A DNA stretch of 64,000 nucleotides from Ekhidna lutea. Lineage in GTDB: Bacteria > Bacteroidota > Bacteroidia > Cytophagales > Cyclobacteriaceae. Below, in pieces: positions 51,718 through 60,826 of this stretch. The stretch is taken from assembly GCF_900188325.1 (NCBI RefSeq), contig NZ_FZPD01000004.1, forward strand, positions 62,001-126,000, given 5' to 3'. A model generated the notes under the pieces. That model saw only the letters and a list, made by a program, of their open reading frames with translations, was not told where the DNA came from and did no database searches. Positions within the stretch are counted from its first letter, which is position 1, and each line of letters starts with the position of its first letter. A program made the translations under genes and the position numbers.

Positions 51718-52602
51718 ATGGCAAAGGACCTGAGAGTATACAACCACCTGAACTACAAGGATCAGCCCTCTGAAGGAGAGGATAAGTTCGTTGAGTTCCT
51801 ATTTCAGCATACAGAAATGGATGCGCCTGAAATAGATGAATCCAAAGCATGGAATGCTTTGACGCAAAAAATCAATAACCCAAACAGATCATTCGCCTGG
51901 ATGAAAATTGCAGCTGCAGTTACCATTCTTGCAATTCTTTCTGTGACAGTATACTTGTATGAGCCAACCATTACTGAGGTACATGTTGCCTCAGCAGATG
52001 AGAAGGTATCCGTTACATTTCCAGACGGTTCTGTTGGTATTTTGAATACCAATTCCTCTTTTTCATATCCTGAAAAATTTGGTGATAGCCGAAATGTCAC
52101 TTTTGAGGGTGAGGCTTACTTTGACATTGTAAAAAGTGAAAAGCCTTTCGTCATAGATGTCAATGGAGTTGATGTCAAAGTTTTAGGCACTGCTTTTAAT
52201 CTGGTTACCTCTAAAGACGAGGTTAAACTCTATGTGGACCGAGGATTGGTCGCATTTGAGAAAGAGGGCCAGCAAACACAAGTTTCTGCAGGAAAAGAGG
52301 CGATTTTTAATCGATCAAATGGAACCGTAGAATTAAAAGAGATGGCTTCTTTAAACATTATGGCGTGGAGAAATGGTGTATTTAACTTCGATGACACTCC
52401 ATTAAATGAGGCGCTTGATGAACTTTCTGAATATTATGATGTTGATTTCGAGCTCTCAGATGACAAGCTTCTTTCATGCAGAATTTCCGCCACTTTCAAA
52501 AATCAGTCACTTAAGGAGGTTTTAGAGACTATTGGAACGGTCTTGAACATCAAAACGACCATTAAGAACGACATTGTAAAAATTTCAGGTCAGGGCTGCT
52601 AA
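51718..52602 (+). CDS. FecR-family anti-sigma regulator
   Basis: A 294-residue membrane protein. A cytoplasmic N-terminal part is followed by one membrane segment (WMKIAAAVTILAILSVTVYL, about 62-81) and a periplasmic FecR domain (VTFPDGSVGILNTNSSFSYP, then VTFEGEAYFDIVKSEKPF). The C-terminal DUF4974-like part (FDDTPLNEALDELSEYYDVD) would contact the receptor's signalling domain. It transmits substrate occupancy of the TonB receptor to the sigma factor. Confidence 0.94.
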   Translation: MAKDLRVYNHLNYKDQPSEGEDKFVEFLFQHTEMDAPEIDESKAWNALTQKINNPNRSFAWMKIAAAVTILAILSVTVYLYEPTITEVHVASADEKVSVTFPDGSVGILNTNSSFSYPEKFGDSRNVTFEGEAYFDIVKSEKPFVIDVNGVDVKVLGTAFNLVTSKDEVKLYVDRGLVAFEKEGQQTQVSAGKEAIFNRSNGTVELKEMASLNIMAWRNGVFNFDDTPLNEALDELSEYYDVDFELSDDKLLSCRISATFKNQSLKEVLETIGTVLNIKTTIKNDIVKISGQGC

Positions 52603-52629
52603 AAACAGGCATACTCATTCATTATTTTT

Positions 52630-55251
52630 GTGGGTGTGTGTGTCACCCGCTTTTCCCTATTTAGAAGACTCTTAGCACTTGTATTGTTATGCATGTCAAG
52701 CTTGCTTTATGCGCAGCAGGGGGCTCTTCAAAGCAATTTGATTTTTTGGGGAGAAATTAGTCTATTCCAATCACTTGATTCACTTAGAACCATTGGAATA
52801 CCTATTGCTTACAGTAGAGATAAGCTTACCAACCAAACAATTACTGTAACCCAGGGGATAACAGTAAAACAGTTTCTTGATCAATTAAGCAATGACAGGA
52901 TTGCTGATATACAATATGATGGCAAACAAATCATCATATCCCCACACATCCCGAGAAACTATACGATCCATGGTGTTTTAAGAAATGTAGAATCCGGGGA
53001 GCACATTATAGGTGCTACAGTTCAGGTATTAGGCACAAGACTCGGCACTACTACCAATGGGTATGGGTATTACTCTATAACCCTCAACGAAGGTGAATAT
53101 CAACTCGAATTCTCGCACATCAACTATCAGCGAAAGAAGACAGAGGTTAGCTTATATCGAAACTCCTATCTGGATATATCTACAACTCCAAAAGTGACCG
53201 AGTTGGATGAGGTAGAGGTGAATACAGTGACAGATGATGCAAACCTCATTGAAAACATCCCTTCAATCAACCGAATAGTTATCTCAGGGCCTGATGGACA
53301 AATACCCTACTTGCTTGGTGAAGTTGATGTGATACAAAATGCGTTATTAAAGCCCGGAATTAGAGCTATTGGTGAAGATGCGAGTGGACTTCACGTTAGA
53401 GGTGGTGGGGTCGACCAAAACCTCACGTTACTTGATGAAGCCACTATCTATAATCCTAATCATTTCTATGGTTTAATTTCAATATTCAATCCTGAAGCGG
53501 TAAATAATGTTAGAATACTTAAGGGATTCATCCCTCCTTCATATGGAGGTAGAACATCTTCAGTAATAGAAGTCCGCCAGAAGGAAGGGAATATGAATGA
53601 AACACGAGCTTCAGGTGGTATTGGTATCTTATCCGCCCGAGCATTAGTTGAAGGACCACTGCATAAGGGTAAAAGTTCGTTTCTTATATCTAGTAGGCAA
53701 AGCTTATTAAACCTTTCTATCGATGATTTTGCCAGCACTTCGGTAAGACGAAACCGCATCCGCTTTCAGGATCTAAATGTGAAGTTGAATTTTAAGTACA
53801 GTCAATCGAGTACCTATTACCTATCCGGTTACGTGGGTAACGACCGAAATCAGGTAGGCTTAAATTCAACACGTAATTGGGGTAACCGAATGCTGAATTT
53901 TCGGTGGAACTACCTTTTCTCACCTAAGCTATTTTCAAATATTTCTGCTTTTGTATCTGAGTACAATTACAAGATTGAAAGCACAGAGGAACCAGGAGCT
54001 TTTGTAGGTAGGTCAAAAATCGCTGACTACAGCATAAAAACAAACCTTTCATATCTGCCTAATCCAAATAATGAATTGTCATTTGGTTTTAGTACAATTT
54101 ATCATCGACTATTGCCAGGCTCACGAGAACCGTTTGATCAAAATGCCAGCACCAATACTATTGAACTCGAAAATGAGCAAGGTCTGGAGAGTGCCGCTCA
54201 TTTTGGTCATGAGATGACCACCGATGGATTTTCATTTCACTATGGACTGAGAGTAAGTGGGCTGCATACCCTGGGGCCAGGGACCGTATATCAGTATCGA
54301 GACGGAATTCCATCAGCTGATTCAACCATTACGGACACTATACAGTTTAAGCGTCTTGATATCATTGAAAAAAATATCAATCTGGAGCCGAGGATTTCTT
54401 TGAATTGGAAATTGAATGGAACCACTTCATTGAAAGCTTCTTTTACACGTACAGCACAGTACCTCCATTTAATTTCTAATACCATCTCCCCTGCTCCCAC
54501 AGATATCTGGAAATTGAGCAGCGAGTATATACCTCCAACCACAACAAACCAATATACTTTAGGACTTTACAAAAATCTTAAAGACAACACCTGGGAGCTA
54601 TCATCAGAGGTTTACTATAAGGATATAGGTAACAATATTCAATATAAGAACGGAGCTGACTTGGTCTTTAATGAAAATATCGAGACCGAGCTGTTGCTCA
54701 GCCAGGCAAGAGCGTATGGACTTGAACTTTATGCTAAGAAAAAAACAGGCAAACTAAAAGGGTGGATAAGCTACACCTTATCCAAAGCAGAAAGTCGTAT
54801 CCCTGAATTTGATGATGTTCGTTTCGTGGTTGAGAATCATGATAAAACACACGATTTCTCAACCTCCTGGAGCATGGGGCTATCCGATAGACTAAGTGCC
54901 TCAGCCAATTTTGTGTTTAATACCGGTATTCCTGTAACACTTCCCACCGATAAGTATGAATATGAAGGAAACTTAATTCCTCATTTTCAATTTAGAAATA
55001 ATGCACGCTTACCTGACTATCACAGGCTTGATGTGTCTTTCAAGTGGGATGGAAAAAAGGTTAAAAAGAGTGGTGAAAAGAGAAAAAATGATGACTATTG
55101 GATACTCACTATTTATAATGTGTATGCGAGGCAAAATGCGTATTCATATTTCTATAGAGAGTCACCAATCGATCCCGGCACTGCTCAGGTAGTCAAATAT
55201 TCTATATTCGGAACAATAATACCGGCCATAACCTACAATTTCAGGTTTTGA
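52630..55251 (+). CDS. TonB-dependent outer-membrane receptor with STN signalling domain
   Basis: A receptor of about 873 residues, probably starting at a GTG (52630 or 52636). A signal peptide (LALVLLCMSSLLYAQ) precedes an STN domain (about 35-105, TIGIPIAYSRDKLTNQTITV), which signals to FecR. A carboxypeptidase-regulatory-like domain (about 113-190), a plug (about 215-320, with ASGLHVRGGGVDQNLTLLDE) and a beta-barrel ending in PAITYNFRF follow. Ligand unknown. Its stop overlaps the start of the DUF4249 gene, its likely surface partner. Confidence 0.93.
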   Translation: MGVCVTRFSLFRRLLALVLLCMSSLLYAQQGALQSNLIFWGEISLFQSLDSLRTIGIPIAYSRDKLTNQTITVTQGITVKQFLDQLSNDRIADIQYDGKQIIISPHIPRNYTIHGVLRNVESGEHIIGATVQVLGTRLGTTTNGYGYYSITLNEGEYQLEFSHINYQRKKTEVSLYRNSYLDISTTPKVTELDEVEVNTVTDDANLIENIPSINRIVISGPDGQIPYLLGEVDVIQNALLKPGIRAIGEDASGLHVRGGGVDQNLTLLDEATIYNPNHFYGLISIFNPEAVNNVRILKGFIPPSYGGRTSSVIEVRQKEGNMNETRASGGIGILSARALVEGPLHKGKSSFLISSRQSLLNLSIDDFASTSVRRNRIRFQDLNVKLNFKYSQSSTYYLSGYVGNDRNQVGLNSTRNWGNRMLNFRWNYLFSPKLFSNISAFVSEYNYKIESTEEPGAFVGRSKIADYSIKTNLSYLPNPNNELSFGFSTIYHRLLPGSREPFDQNASTNTIELENEQGLESAAHFGHEMTTDGFSFHYGLRVSGLHTLGPGTVYQYRDGIPSADSTITDTIQFKRLDIIEKNINLEPRISLNWKLNGTTSLKASFTRTAQYLHLISNTISPAPTDIWKLSSEYIPPTTTNQYTLGLYKNLKDNTWELSSEVYYKDIGNNIQYKNGADLVFNENIETELLLSQARAYGLELYAKKKTGKLKGWISYTLSKAESRIPEFDDVRFVVENHDKTHDFSTSWSMGLSDRLSASANFVFNTGIPVTLPTDKYEYEGNLIPHFQFRNNARLPDYHRLDVSFKWDGKKVKKSGEKRKNDDYWILTIYNVYARQNAYSYFYRESPIDPGTAQVVKYSIFGTIIPAITYNFRF

Positions 55252-56081
55252 AAAAGGTTATTTATATATCGCTCATTTTTCTTTTTGCCTGTGAGCAAGT
55301 GGTGGTTGTTGATCTTCCACAACCACAAAAACTTGTAGTGTTGGAGGGGTGGATTAGTGACGACTCTACCAGCAGACACCCCATCAGATTAACTCGCTCC
55401 AATGCATTTTCATCAACAAACAGAGTTGCTCCTATTGATGATGCTGATGTCATAGTTCAAGCCCGAACGGGCGAAGTTTTCAATTATTCTTATGATCAAG
55501 ATGGCTATTACACTGCCAATAGTGAGTATAGTGGTATTTCCGGAGTTGCATACCGGGTTCTTGTCTTTGTTGACTCAATGGAAGTCAGGTCTGAATGGGA
55601 TATTATGCCGGAAAAGGTGCAGCTCAATAACATTCAGATACAATCTTTTCAGGAAAATGATCCTGATGATCCAAGTCAGCAAATAACGATTTATTATCCC
55701 AAAGCGAATACTATAGACCCAGTTGAAGAAAGAAATTTTTACAGATGGGTTTTCTACAAAAATGAAGAGATTTATAATGAGCCTGACCCCTTTACGCTTC
55801 AGGATGATCGCTTATTCAATGGCAATCTTATTCCAAATAACTTTCAAAATTTTGGTTACGACGCTGGAGATGAAATGGAAGTTCAGCTTATTTCTATTTC
55901 TGCAAGGACACATGCTTATCTATCATTGCTAAAGTCCCAAATCACTACATTAGGCACTTCAGGAGGCACCACGCCTGCAATAGTTGAAGGAAATTTGTCA
56001 TTCATCAGTGATGATTCACCTCTTGTGTTGGGGTATTTTGGAGCAGTTTCTATCAGTTCACAAAAAAGAACTGTACGCTGA
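55248..56081 (+). CDS. DUF4249 lipoprotein
   Basis: A 277-residue lipoprotein starting at a TTG that overlaps the receptor stop (TTGA). The signal is IYISLIFLFACEQ, with lipobox LFAC. The segment LPQPQKLVVLEGWISDD and later YRVLVFVDSMEV fit the DUF4249 family, which accompanies TonB receptors in Bacteroidota. It probably forms a surface-exposed partner or lid for the receptor. Confidence 0.9.
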   Translation: MKKVIYISLIFLFACEQVVVVDLPQPQKLVVLEGWISDDSTSRHPIRLTRSNAFSSTNRVAPIDDADVIVQARTGEVFNYSYDQDGYYTANSEYSGISGVAYRVLVFVDSMEVRSEWDIMPEKVQLNNIQIQSFQENDPDDPSQQITIYYPKANTIDPVEERNFYRWVFYKNEEIYNEPDPFTLQDDRLFNGNLIPNNFQNFGYDAGDEMEVQLISISARTHAYLSLLKSQITTLGTSGGTTPAIVEGNLSFISDDSPLVLGYFGAVSISSQKRTVR

Positions 56082-56124
56082 TCAAATTTTTGGGGGTCCT
56101 CAGCAATAGAGTGGACTATCAAAT

Positions 56125-56214
56125 ATGAAAAGAAAAATCACCCTATTGGTAGTTTCGGTAATTGTCACTGCACTTGGAATTAAGGCCACTCGAAAAATGA
56201 GAAGAGCATCTTAA
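56125..56214 (+). CDS. Possible 29-residue hydrophobic microprotein
   Basis: An ATG-initiated frame (MKRKITLLVVSVIVTALGIK) with a basic start, one membrane-length hydrophobic stretch and a basic end (RKMRRAS). A good intrinsic terminator follows 30 bp later. It could be a small membrane peptide of the receptor operon or chance; no RBS is obvious. Confidence 0.35.
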   Translation: MKRKITLLVVSVIVTALGIKATRKMRRAS

Positions 56215-56243
56215 TAAATCAGACGCTTTTTTGGAAATTGATC

Positions 56244-56283
56244 AAAGCCATCTGTTTTGAAACGGTGGCTTTTATTTTTTTCA
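56244..56283 (+). terminator. Intrinsic terminator of the sigma/TonB receptor operon
   Basis: AAAGCCATC (56244-56252) pairs with GGTGGCTTT (56264-56272) with one G-T pair, followed by a T-rich tract. Confidence 0.8.
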
Positions 56284-56300
56284 AATGATTATGTGGGGAT

Positions 56301-56340
56301 AAAAAAGCAAACGGAGCGCCCTCACCAAAGCAACTCCGTT
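56301..56340 (-). terminator. Possible terminator for the DinB/YigZ/TPR unit
   Basis: On the minus strand AACGGAG (56340-56334) pairs with CTCCGTT (56316-56310), then TTGC and six T. It is 190 bp beyond the DinB-family gene, so the assignment is tentative. The rest of 56341-56526 shows nothing else. Confidence 0.45.
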
Positions 56341-56526
56341 CTAATTCAACCAGCTATGGATTGTTTTGAATTTCTTTCCCTCAAGGTTAGTGAAGTTTTC
56401 ATAAACGAACCATCCTCATTCGTCAATTGAGCTTGATTATTAGACCAACGTACATTTATTCCCGATTAAAGATCTTTAGATTGCAATATTCTATGATAAA
56501 GACAGAATAAGGCGCGCTTTAATCGC

Positions 56527-56967
56527 TTATGATAGTATTCTTCTATGATAATTTATTTGTCCAAGATGATAGTTTAGATGTCCTTGCAGGTGCATCAGGA
56601 AGAACCTGTTGGTGACTGGATGACCGAAATGATCAATGGGGAATTTATCATCAAGAGATGATGAATTCATTTGAGTAAAGTATCCATCAAGTACTTTCTT
56701 AGTGGTGTTGATTTCATTCTTCAATTCATCAAATGATAATTTGCCTGCAAACTCAAAATCTCTTTCACGAACATATCCTGACTTGGCCATTTGGGCTCCT
56801 ATGAAATGTTGAAGATTTCCACATAGATGCATAATCAAGTTACCCGCTGAATTATTTATTCCTTCAACCTTAACCCATAGTGATTCATAATTAGGGTATG
56901 ACTCCATTTCAGTCATCAGTTTATCCAAATCTCTTTGAAAGAGCTTATTAAATTCTTGTCCGTGCAT
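56527..56967 (-). CDS. DinB-like (DUF1572) protein
   Basis: A 146-residue four-helix metal-binding protein of the DinB/YfiT superfamily. Putative metal ligands are the His in LIMHLCGNLQHFIGAQ and in MHLQGHLNYHLGQINYHRR. The superfamily includes thiol transferases such as bacillithiol S-transferases; the substrate here is unknown. It begins 1 bp after the YigZ stop, the last gene of a three-gene unit. Confidence 0.87.
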   Translation of the reverse strand: MHGQEFNKLFQRDLDKLMTEMESYPNYESLWVKVEGINNSAGNLIMHLCGNLQHFIGAQMAKSGYVRERDFEFAGKLSFDELKNEINTTKKVLDGYFTQMNSSSLDDKFPIDHFGHPVTNRFFLMHLQGHLNYHLGQINYHRRILS

Positions 56968-56968
56968 T

Positions 56969-57568
56969 TTACTCTTCTATTTGAAATTCCAAATTATAAA
57001 GTTCAACAGTTTTCTGCTTAAATAACTCAATCAAATCCTTTTTAATCCACGCAGAAATTTCGCACGAAAGTTGGAAGTCACGATCAATTACTTCCATTTC
57101 GAAATCGGTAATCAATCGCTCAGCGTTGCTCATCATGTCATACGGGAATTTCATCACTAATTTTCTTGTCTCGAAAATTTTAACTTTCACAGCCTTTGAT
57201 AATGCTGCCTCTGTAGCAACTTTATAAGCATTGATAAGCCCTCCAACACCAAGTTTGGTGCCACCAAAGTATCGAATGACAACCACCAAAACATTTGTTA
57301 GTTCAAAGGAGCGAATTTGTCCAAGTATGGGATCTCCGGCACTATGAGCTGGCTCCCCATCATCATTCGCTCGCCATTGCTGCTCATCCATTCCCACAAT
57401 CCATGCAAAACAGTGGTGCCTGGCATCATGATATTCTTTTCTAAGCTCCTCCTGCCTTTGCTTTATTTCCTCTTCAGACCGAACATGAAATGCATGAGAA
57501 ATAAACTTGCTCCCTTTTTCTTTGTAGAAGCCTTCTACTTTTTCTTTAATGGTAAAGTATGTGCTCAA
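56969..57568 (-). CDS. YigZ/IMPACT family protein
   Basis: A 199-residue member of the YigZ (UPF0029/IMPACT) family. KGSKFISHAFHVRSEEE, ARHHCFAWIVG, NDDGEPAHSAGDPILGQI and VVIRYFGGTKLGVGGLI are the family signature. Related eukaryotic IMPACT proteins regulate translation control; the bacterial role is not settled. It overlaps the upstream TPR gene by 4 bp. Confidence 0.95.
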   Translation of the reverse strand: MSTYFTIKEKVEGFYKEKGSKFISHAFHVRSEEEIKQRQEELRKEYHDARHHCFAWIVGMDEQQWRANDDGEPAHSAGDPILGQIRSFELTNVLVVVIRYFGGTKLGVGGLINAYKVATEAALSKAVKVKIFETRKLVMKFPYDMMSNAERLITDFEMEVIDRDFQLSCEISAWIKKDLIELFKQKTVELYNLEFQIEE

Positions 57569-58677
57569 AGTTCTGATAAGAGCCTGTAGGCTTCTTTTTC
57601 TACCTGATCAGTCTCAGCATATTTAAGTGATAAATCCAGCATTTCTCTAGCCTCATCCTTTTCACCCTTCTCAACTAATATTCTACCTAAGCCCACATAC
57701 CCAAAGCTTTTGAAAAACTCGCCATGGCTAGGGATCGTCTTCCCGTAATCCAAAGCAAGACGATAGGCATATTCAGCTTTCTTTTGATTCTTGATAATCT
57801 TCTCTTCCAGATAACCTAAAAAAACGTATCCTGCGAGCTTGTAATAAGGGCTTTCATGTTTAATCAGTGAGTAGATGATGTCAATTGGAGCTTGCTTAAA
57901 ATCAGTCGGGTTGGCCAGAGATTCAAGATATTTTGCTTTAGCATAGTAATTATTAGGGTACTTTTCACACAGTGCAGACAAATATGTCTGAGCGAGCTTC
58001 GGTTCGAACTCATACCTTAAATAGATGTAGCTCAGATAGACGTGTGCTTCTACGCGGGTTAAAAAAGATTCTTTAGTTGCACGCTTTAATTGATTCAAGC
58101 CCAGTTCCATGTCACCGTTTCTGAAAAACCAAAGCAAGGGTTTATAGATTGGATGTTTCTCCGGATACTTTTCACGGAAATAATTATATAAACCAGTAGT
58201 GAGTAAAAACTCTGGGTACTCATCTACTATTTCAAAACCTTTTTTCATAAGGCCATATGCACGATTTGCCTCTCCTACTGCTCTCATTGTATACCCCTGA
58301 TCGGCATAATACTCAGCTAATAAGCCATATGATGCCATGGCGAAAAATATCATTTCGGGATCTTCTAACTCCGGATCATTTTTAACTGCAAGTGAAACTG
58401 CCGAGTCCAGATGATATTCCATTTCCAAAAACAACTCTTCTGAAATTGTTGGAATATTAACCCAGAGGATGGACATGGCTCTCATCAATGGAATTACCGG
58501 GTGGTATGGTAAATGCTTTTCTGCCTTAGCGATATAATATTCAGCCGAATCAGGTGAAGCATTGTAAATATGATCTGTTCCACGTTTAACCAGGTTTTGT
58601 ACATAACCACGCTCAAAAACCTGTGCGGGACTATAAAATGCGACTGAGAGCAGAAAAGCGGTGATTACTTTTTTCAA
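57565..58677 (-). CDS. Exported TPR-repeat protein
   Basis: A protein of about 370 residues. The best start is a TTG at 58677, giving a signal peptide (KKVITAFLLSVAFYSPAQ); the longer frame would run into the divergent gene. The body is helical with TPR-like repeats, e.g. AEYYIAKAEKHLPYHPVIPL, AYGLLAEYYADQGYTMRAVG and GYVGLGRILVEKGEKDEARE. It is probably periplasmic. No catalytic feature is seen. Confidence 0.82.
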   Translation of the reverse strand: MKKVITAFLLSVAFYSPAQVFERGYVQNLVKRGTDHIYNASPDSAEYYIAKAEKHLPYHPVIPLMRAMSILWVNIPTISEELFLEMEYHLDSAVSLAVKNDPELEDPEMIFFAMASYGLLAEYYADQGYTMRAVGEANRAYGLMKKGFEIVDEYPEFLLTTGLYNYFREKYPEKHPIYKPLLWFFRNGDMELGLNQLKRATKESFLTRVEAHVYLSYIYLRYEFEPKLAQTYLSALCEKYPNNYYAKAKYLESLANPTDFKQAPIDIIYSLIKHESPYYKLAGYVFLGYLEEKIIKNQKKAEYAYRLALDYGKTIPSHGEFFKSFGYVGLGRILVEKGEKDEAREMLDLSLKYAETDQVEKEAYRLLSEL

Positions 58678-58776
58678 AGGTGAAATAATTGGGATTTTAT
58701 TGTAAAAATCTAAGATGCAAGATAACGCTCGTTTTAAGCTTTCAAAAGCTGAGAAGGGTTTTAATTTTGTAATCAC

Positions 58777-59667
58777 ATGTCCTTTCAAATACATAACTCA
58801 ATACATGGTATTCCATCCGGAATGTCAACGACCTATTACCATCCAAAGTACTTTGAATCACAAGACTACAATGAATTCATTGTTTATAGTCAAGGTGGTC
58901 TGTTCATTGCTTTCGATCTCGATGGTGAAAAGGCAATTAGTATACCAAGAAGTCCTTTTGGGTCAGTATTGAAACAGAAAGAATCAATAGAAGAGCTAGA
59001 ATCATTCTTTGAGAAGATTAGGGTAGACTTAAAAGCGAAAAGTATCAAAGAGGTAATTATTCATCATCCTTCTGAGATATATGAATCTTACGCCTCTATT
59101 GACTGGCTAACGAGTGTATTGGGAGAGCCTGTTTATACCGATATCAATCAGAGCATAGCGCTTGAAGAAAATTTTTCTGAAAAGCTGCACAAGATGCAGA
59201 AGAGAAAACTTGATTCGTTGATTAACGAAGGTTTTACTTTTCGAAAAATGGAAGACCATGAGTTTGAAACAGCTCATAAGTTTCTGAAGGTCTGTCGCCA
59301 AGCACAGGGATTGCAAATCAATATTTCCTGGGAGCAGCTTAATAAATTAAAGCAAAATCTACCAGAGAGATATGAATGCTTTGGTGTTTTTCGAGAGGAG
59401 AAGATTTCTGCTTTATGTATTACCGTCCGTGTAACTGACAGAATAGCCTACTATTTTCTACCTGCCACCAGTCCAATGTTTCGTAACCAAAGCCCCATGG
59501 TAATGTTAATTGTGGGTATAGTTGATTATTACCGAAAAAATAACTTTAGCTTTTTAGACCTGGGGGTCTCCTCGATTCATGGTAAGCCACAGGATACTTT
59601 GAGAATGTTTAAAGAAAGGATGGGCGCTACTGAATCACAAAAACCTACTTTCCGATTACATCTTTGA
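58777..59667 (+). CDS. GNAT/FemAB-like acyltransferase
   Basis: A 296-residue protein with the double-GNAT look of FemAB-type enzymes: an N-terminal half with KSIKEVIIHHPSEI and a C-terminal GNAT-like half with ERYECFGVFREEKISALCIT and FSFLDLGVSSIHGKP. Such enzymes transfer aminoacyl or acyl groups to cell-wall or surface glycans. It lies next to glycosyltransferases and a sulfotransferase, and its 3' end overlaps the convergent GT4 gene by 23 bp. Confidence 0.72.
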   Translation: MSFQIHNSIHGIPSGMSTTYYHPKYFESQDYNEFIVYSQGGLFIAFDLDGEKAISIPRSPFGSVLKQKESIEELESFFEKIRVDLKAKSIKEVIIHHPSEIYESYASIDWLTSVLGEPVYTDINQSIALEENFSEKLHKMQKRKLDSLINEGFTFRKMEDHEFETAHKFLKVCRQAQGLQINISWEQLNKLKQNLPERYECFGVFREEKISALCITVRVTDRIAYYFLPATSPMFRNQSPMVMLIVGIVDYYRKNNFSFLDLGVSSIHGKPQDTLRMFKERMGATESQKPTFRLHL

Positions 59668-60826
59668 AAAGTTCCTCGACCTGTTTCATCCATACTGCTC
59701 CCGAATACTTATTCTCAGCAATTTTTCGAATTTGTTGAGGATCAAATTCCTGCCATTTAAAGCACATTTCTTCAAGCCCCTGCGCTAGGCTTTCTTCATT
59801 AGGCTCACAAAGCAATCCTACATTTTCAGCAACGATTTCTTCAGGTCCTCCACATTTGGTGGACAAAACAGGCTTGCCGCATGCCATCGCTTCAACCAAC
59901 ACTATACCGAATGTTTCGTGTCTACTGGCAAGTGCAAAGAAGGAGCAAGATTGCATTTCTGAAAGCACTTCAGATTTAGAAAGGCTGCCTAACCAGGTGA
60001 CAGAATCGGATATACCAAGAGACATAGCTAGTTTTTGATAGGATCGCAACTGTGTTCCACCTCCCCCTATTCTTAATTCAATGTCATTATGAGATAGTTT
60101 GCTAAACGCCCAAAGAAGCATGTCTATTCCTTTTTGATCCTCCATCCGTCCAATACTCAAAATGATTGTCTTGCTTGAGGCAGATCGACCAGAAGGTGAA
60201 AAGTAATTTGTATCTACCGGATTTGGAAGTACATGAATATTGGACAAACCAAACGATTTCATTTTATTTCTTAATGACTGGCTCGTTGCAATTAATGCGT
60301 CTGCCTGAAGCAAAGGCTCTCTAATCAAGCGTTTGATCTCCCCATTCTTTATAAATTCTGCAAAAGGAAAAGGGCTCATATGTGCTGTCACCACAAATGG
60401 AATATTGAATTCCTGCGATAATGCCTTCCCAATAATAGCACCAGGGTAGGCCGCATGCACACTTATGACATCAGGTTTCCCATGGTCAACAATAAATCGT
60501 TCCAGACTTTTCCTGTTAGCTCTAATGATGCCCGTAATATTGCCCTTCTTAAACCTTCGGGTCCAGGTGAAAGCCGGAGTAAAGTAGACTCCTAAATTGT
60601 CTTTTAGTTGTATATCCTCAAAAGGATACTTTTTTAATGCTTTTAAAGGTGACCGCCAATCAAGTGCACGCAGCAAGAAGCGCTCATCACCCTGCCCCCA
60701 CGTGCTAATTCCTATTGTCCAATCAGGTCGATTATTAGCCAATATTTCCGCCTGTTCTTGATTGAAAATACCATAGATAGGATTGGAGGTAGAAGGATAC
60801 CAGGATGGGATTATAAAAACATTCAT
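59645..60826 (-). CDS. Glycosyltransferase family 4
   Basis: A 393-residue GT-B enzyme. The N-terminal half starts NVFIIPSWYPSTSNPIYGIF, typical of GT4 exopolysaccharide enzymes. VLPNPVDTNYFSP, LSIGRMEDQKGIDMLL and the donor-binding HETFGIVLVEAMACGKPVLS (E-x7-E) are intact. It overlaps the upstream sulfotransferase gene by 4 bp, so the two act together on a surface glycan. Confidence 0.93.
   Translation of the reverse strand: MNVFIIPSWYPSTSNPIYGIFNQEQAEILANNRPDWTIGISTWGQGDERFLLRALDWRSPLKALKKYPFEDIQLKDNLGVYFTPAFTWTRRFKKGNITGIIRANRKSLERFIVDHGKPDVISVHAAYPGAIIGKALSQEFNIPFVVTAHMSPFPFAEFIKNGEIKRLIREPLLQADALIATSQSLRNKMKSFGLSNIHVLPNPVDTNYFSPSGRSASSKTIILSIGRMEDQKGIDMLLWAFSKLSHNDIELRIGGGGTQLRSYQKLAMSLGISDSVTWLGSLSKSEVLSEMQSCSFFALASRHETFGIVLVEAMACGKPVLSTKCGGPEEIVAENVGLLCEPNEESLAQGLEEMCFKWQEFDPQQIRKIAENKYSGAVWMKQVEELFKDVIGK

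Noticed and set aside
52623-52630. TATTTTTG as promoter of the TonB receptor gene
   Set aside because: It overlaps the only start codon that preserves the signal peptide and has no -33 partner, so it is probably chance.
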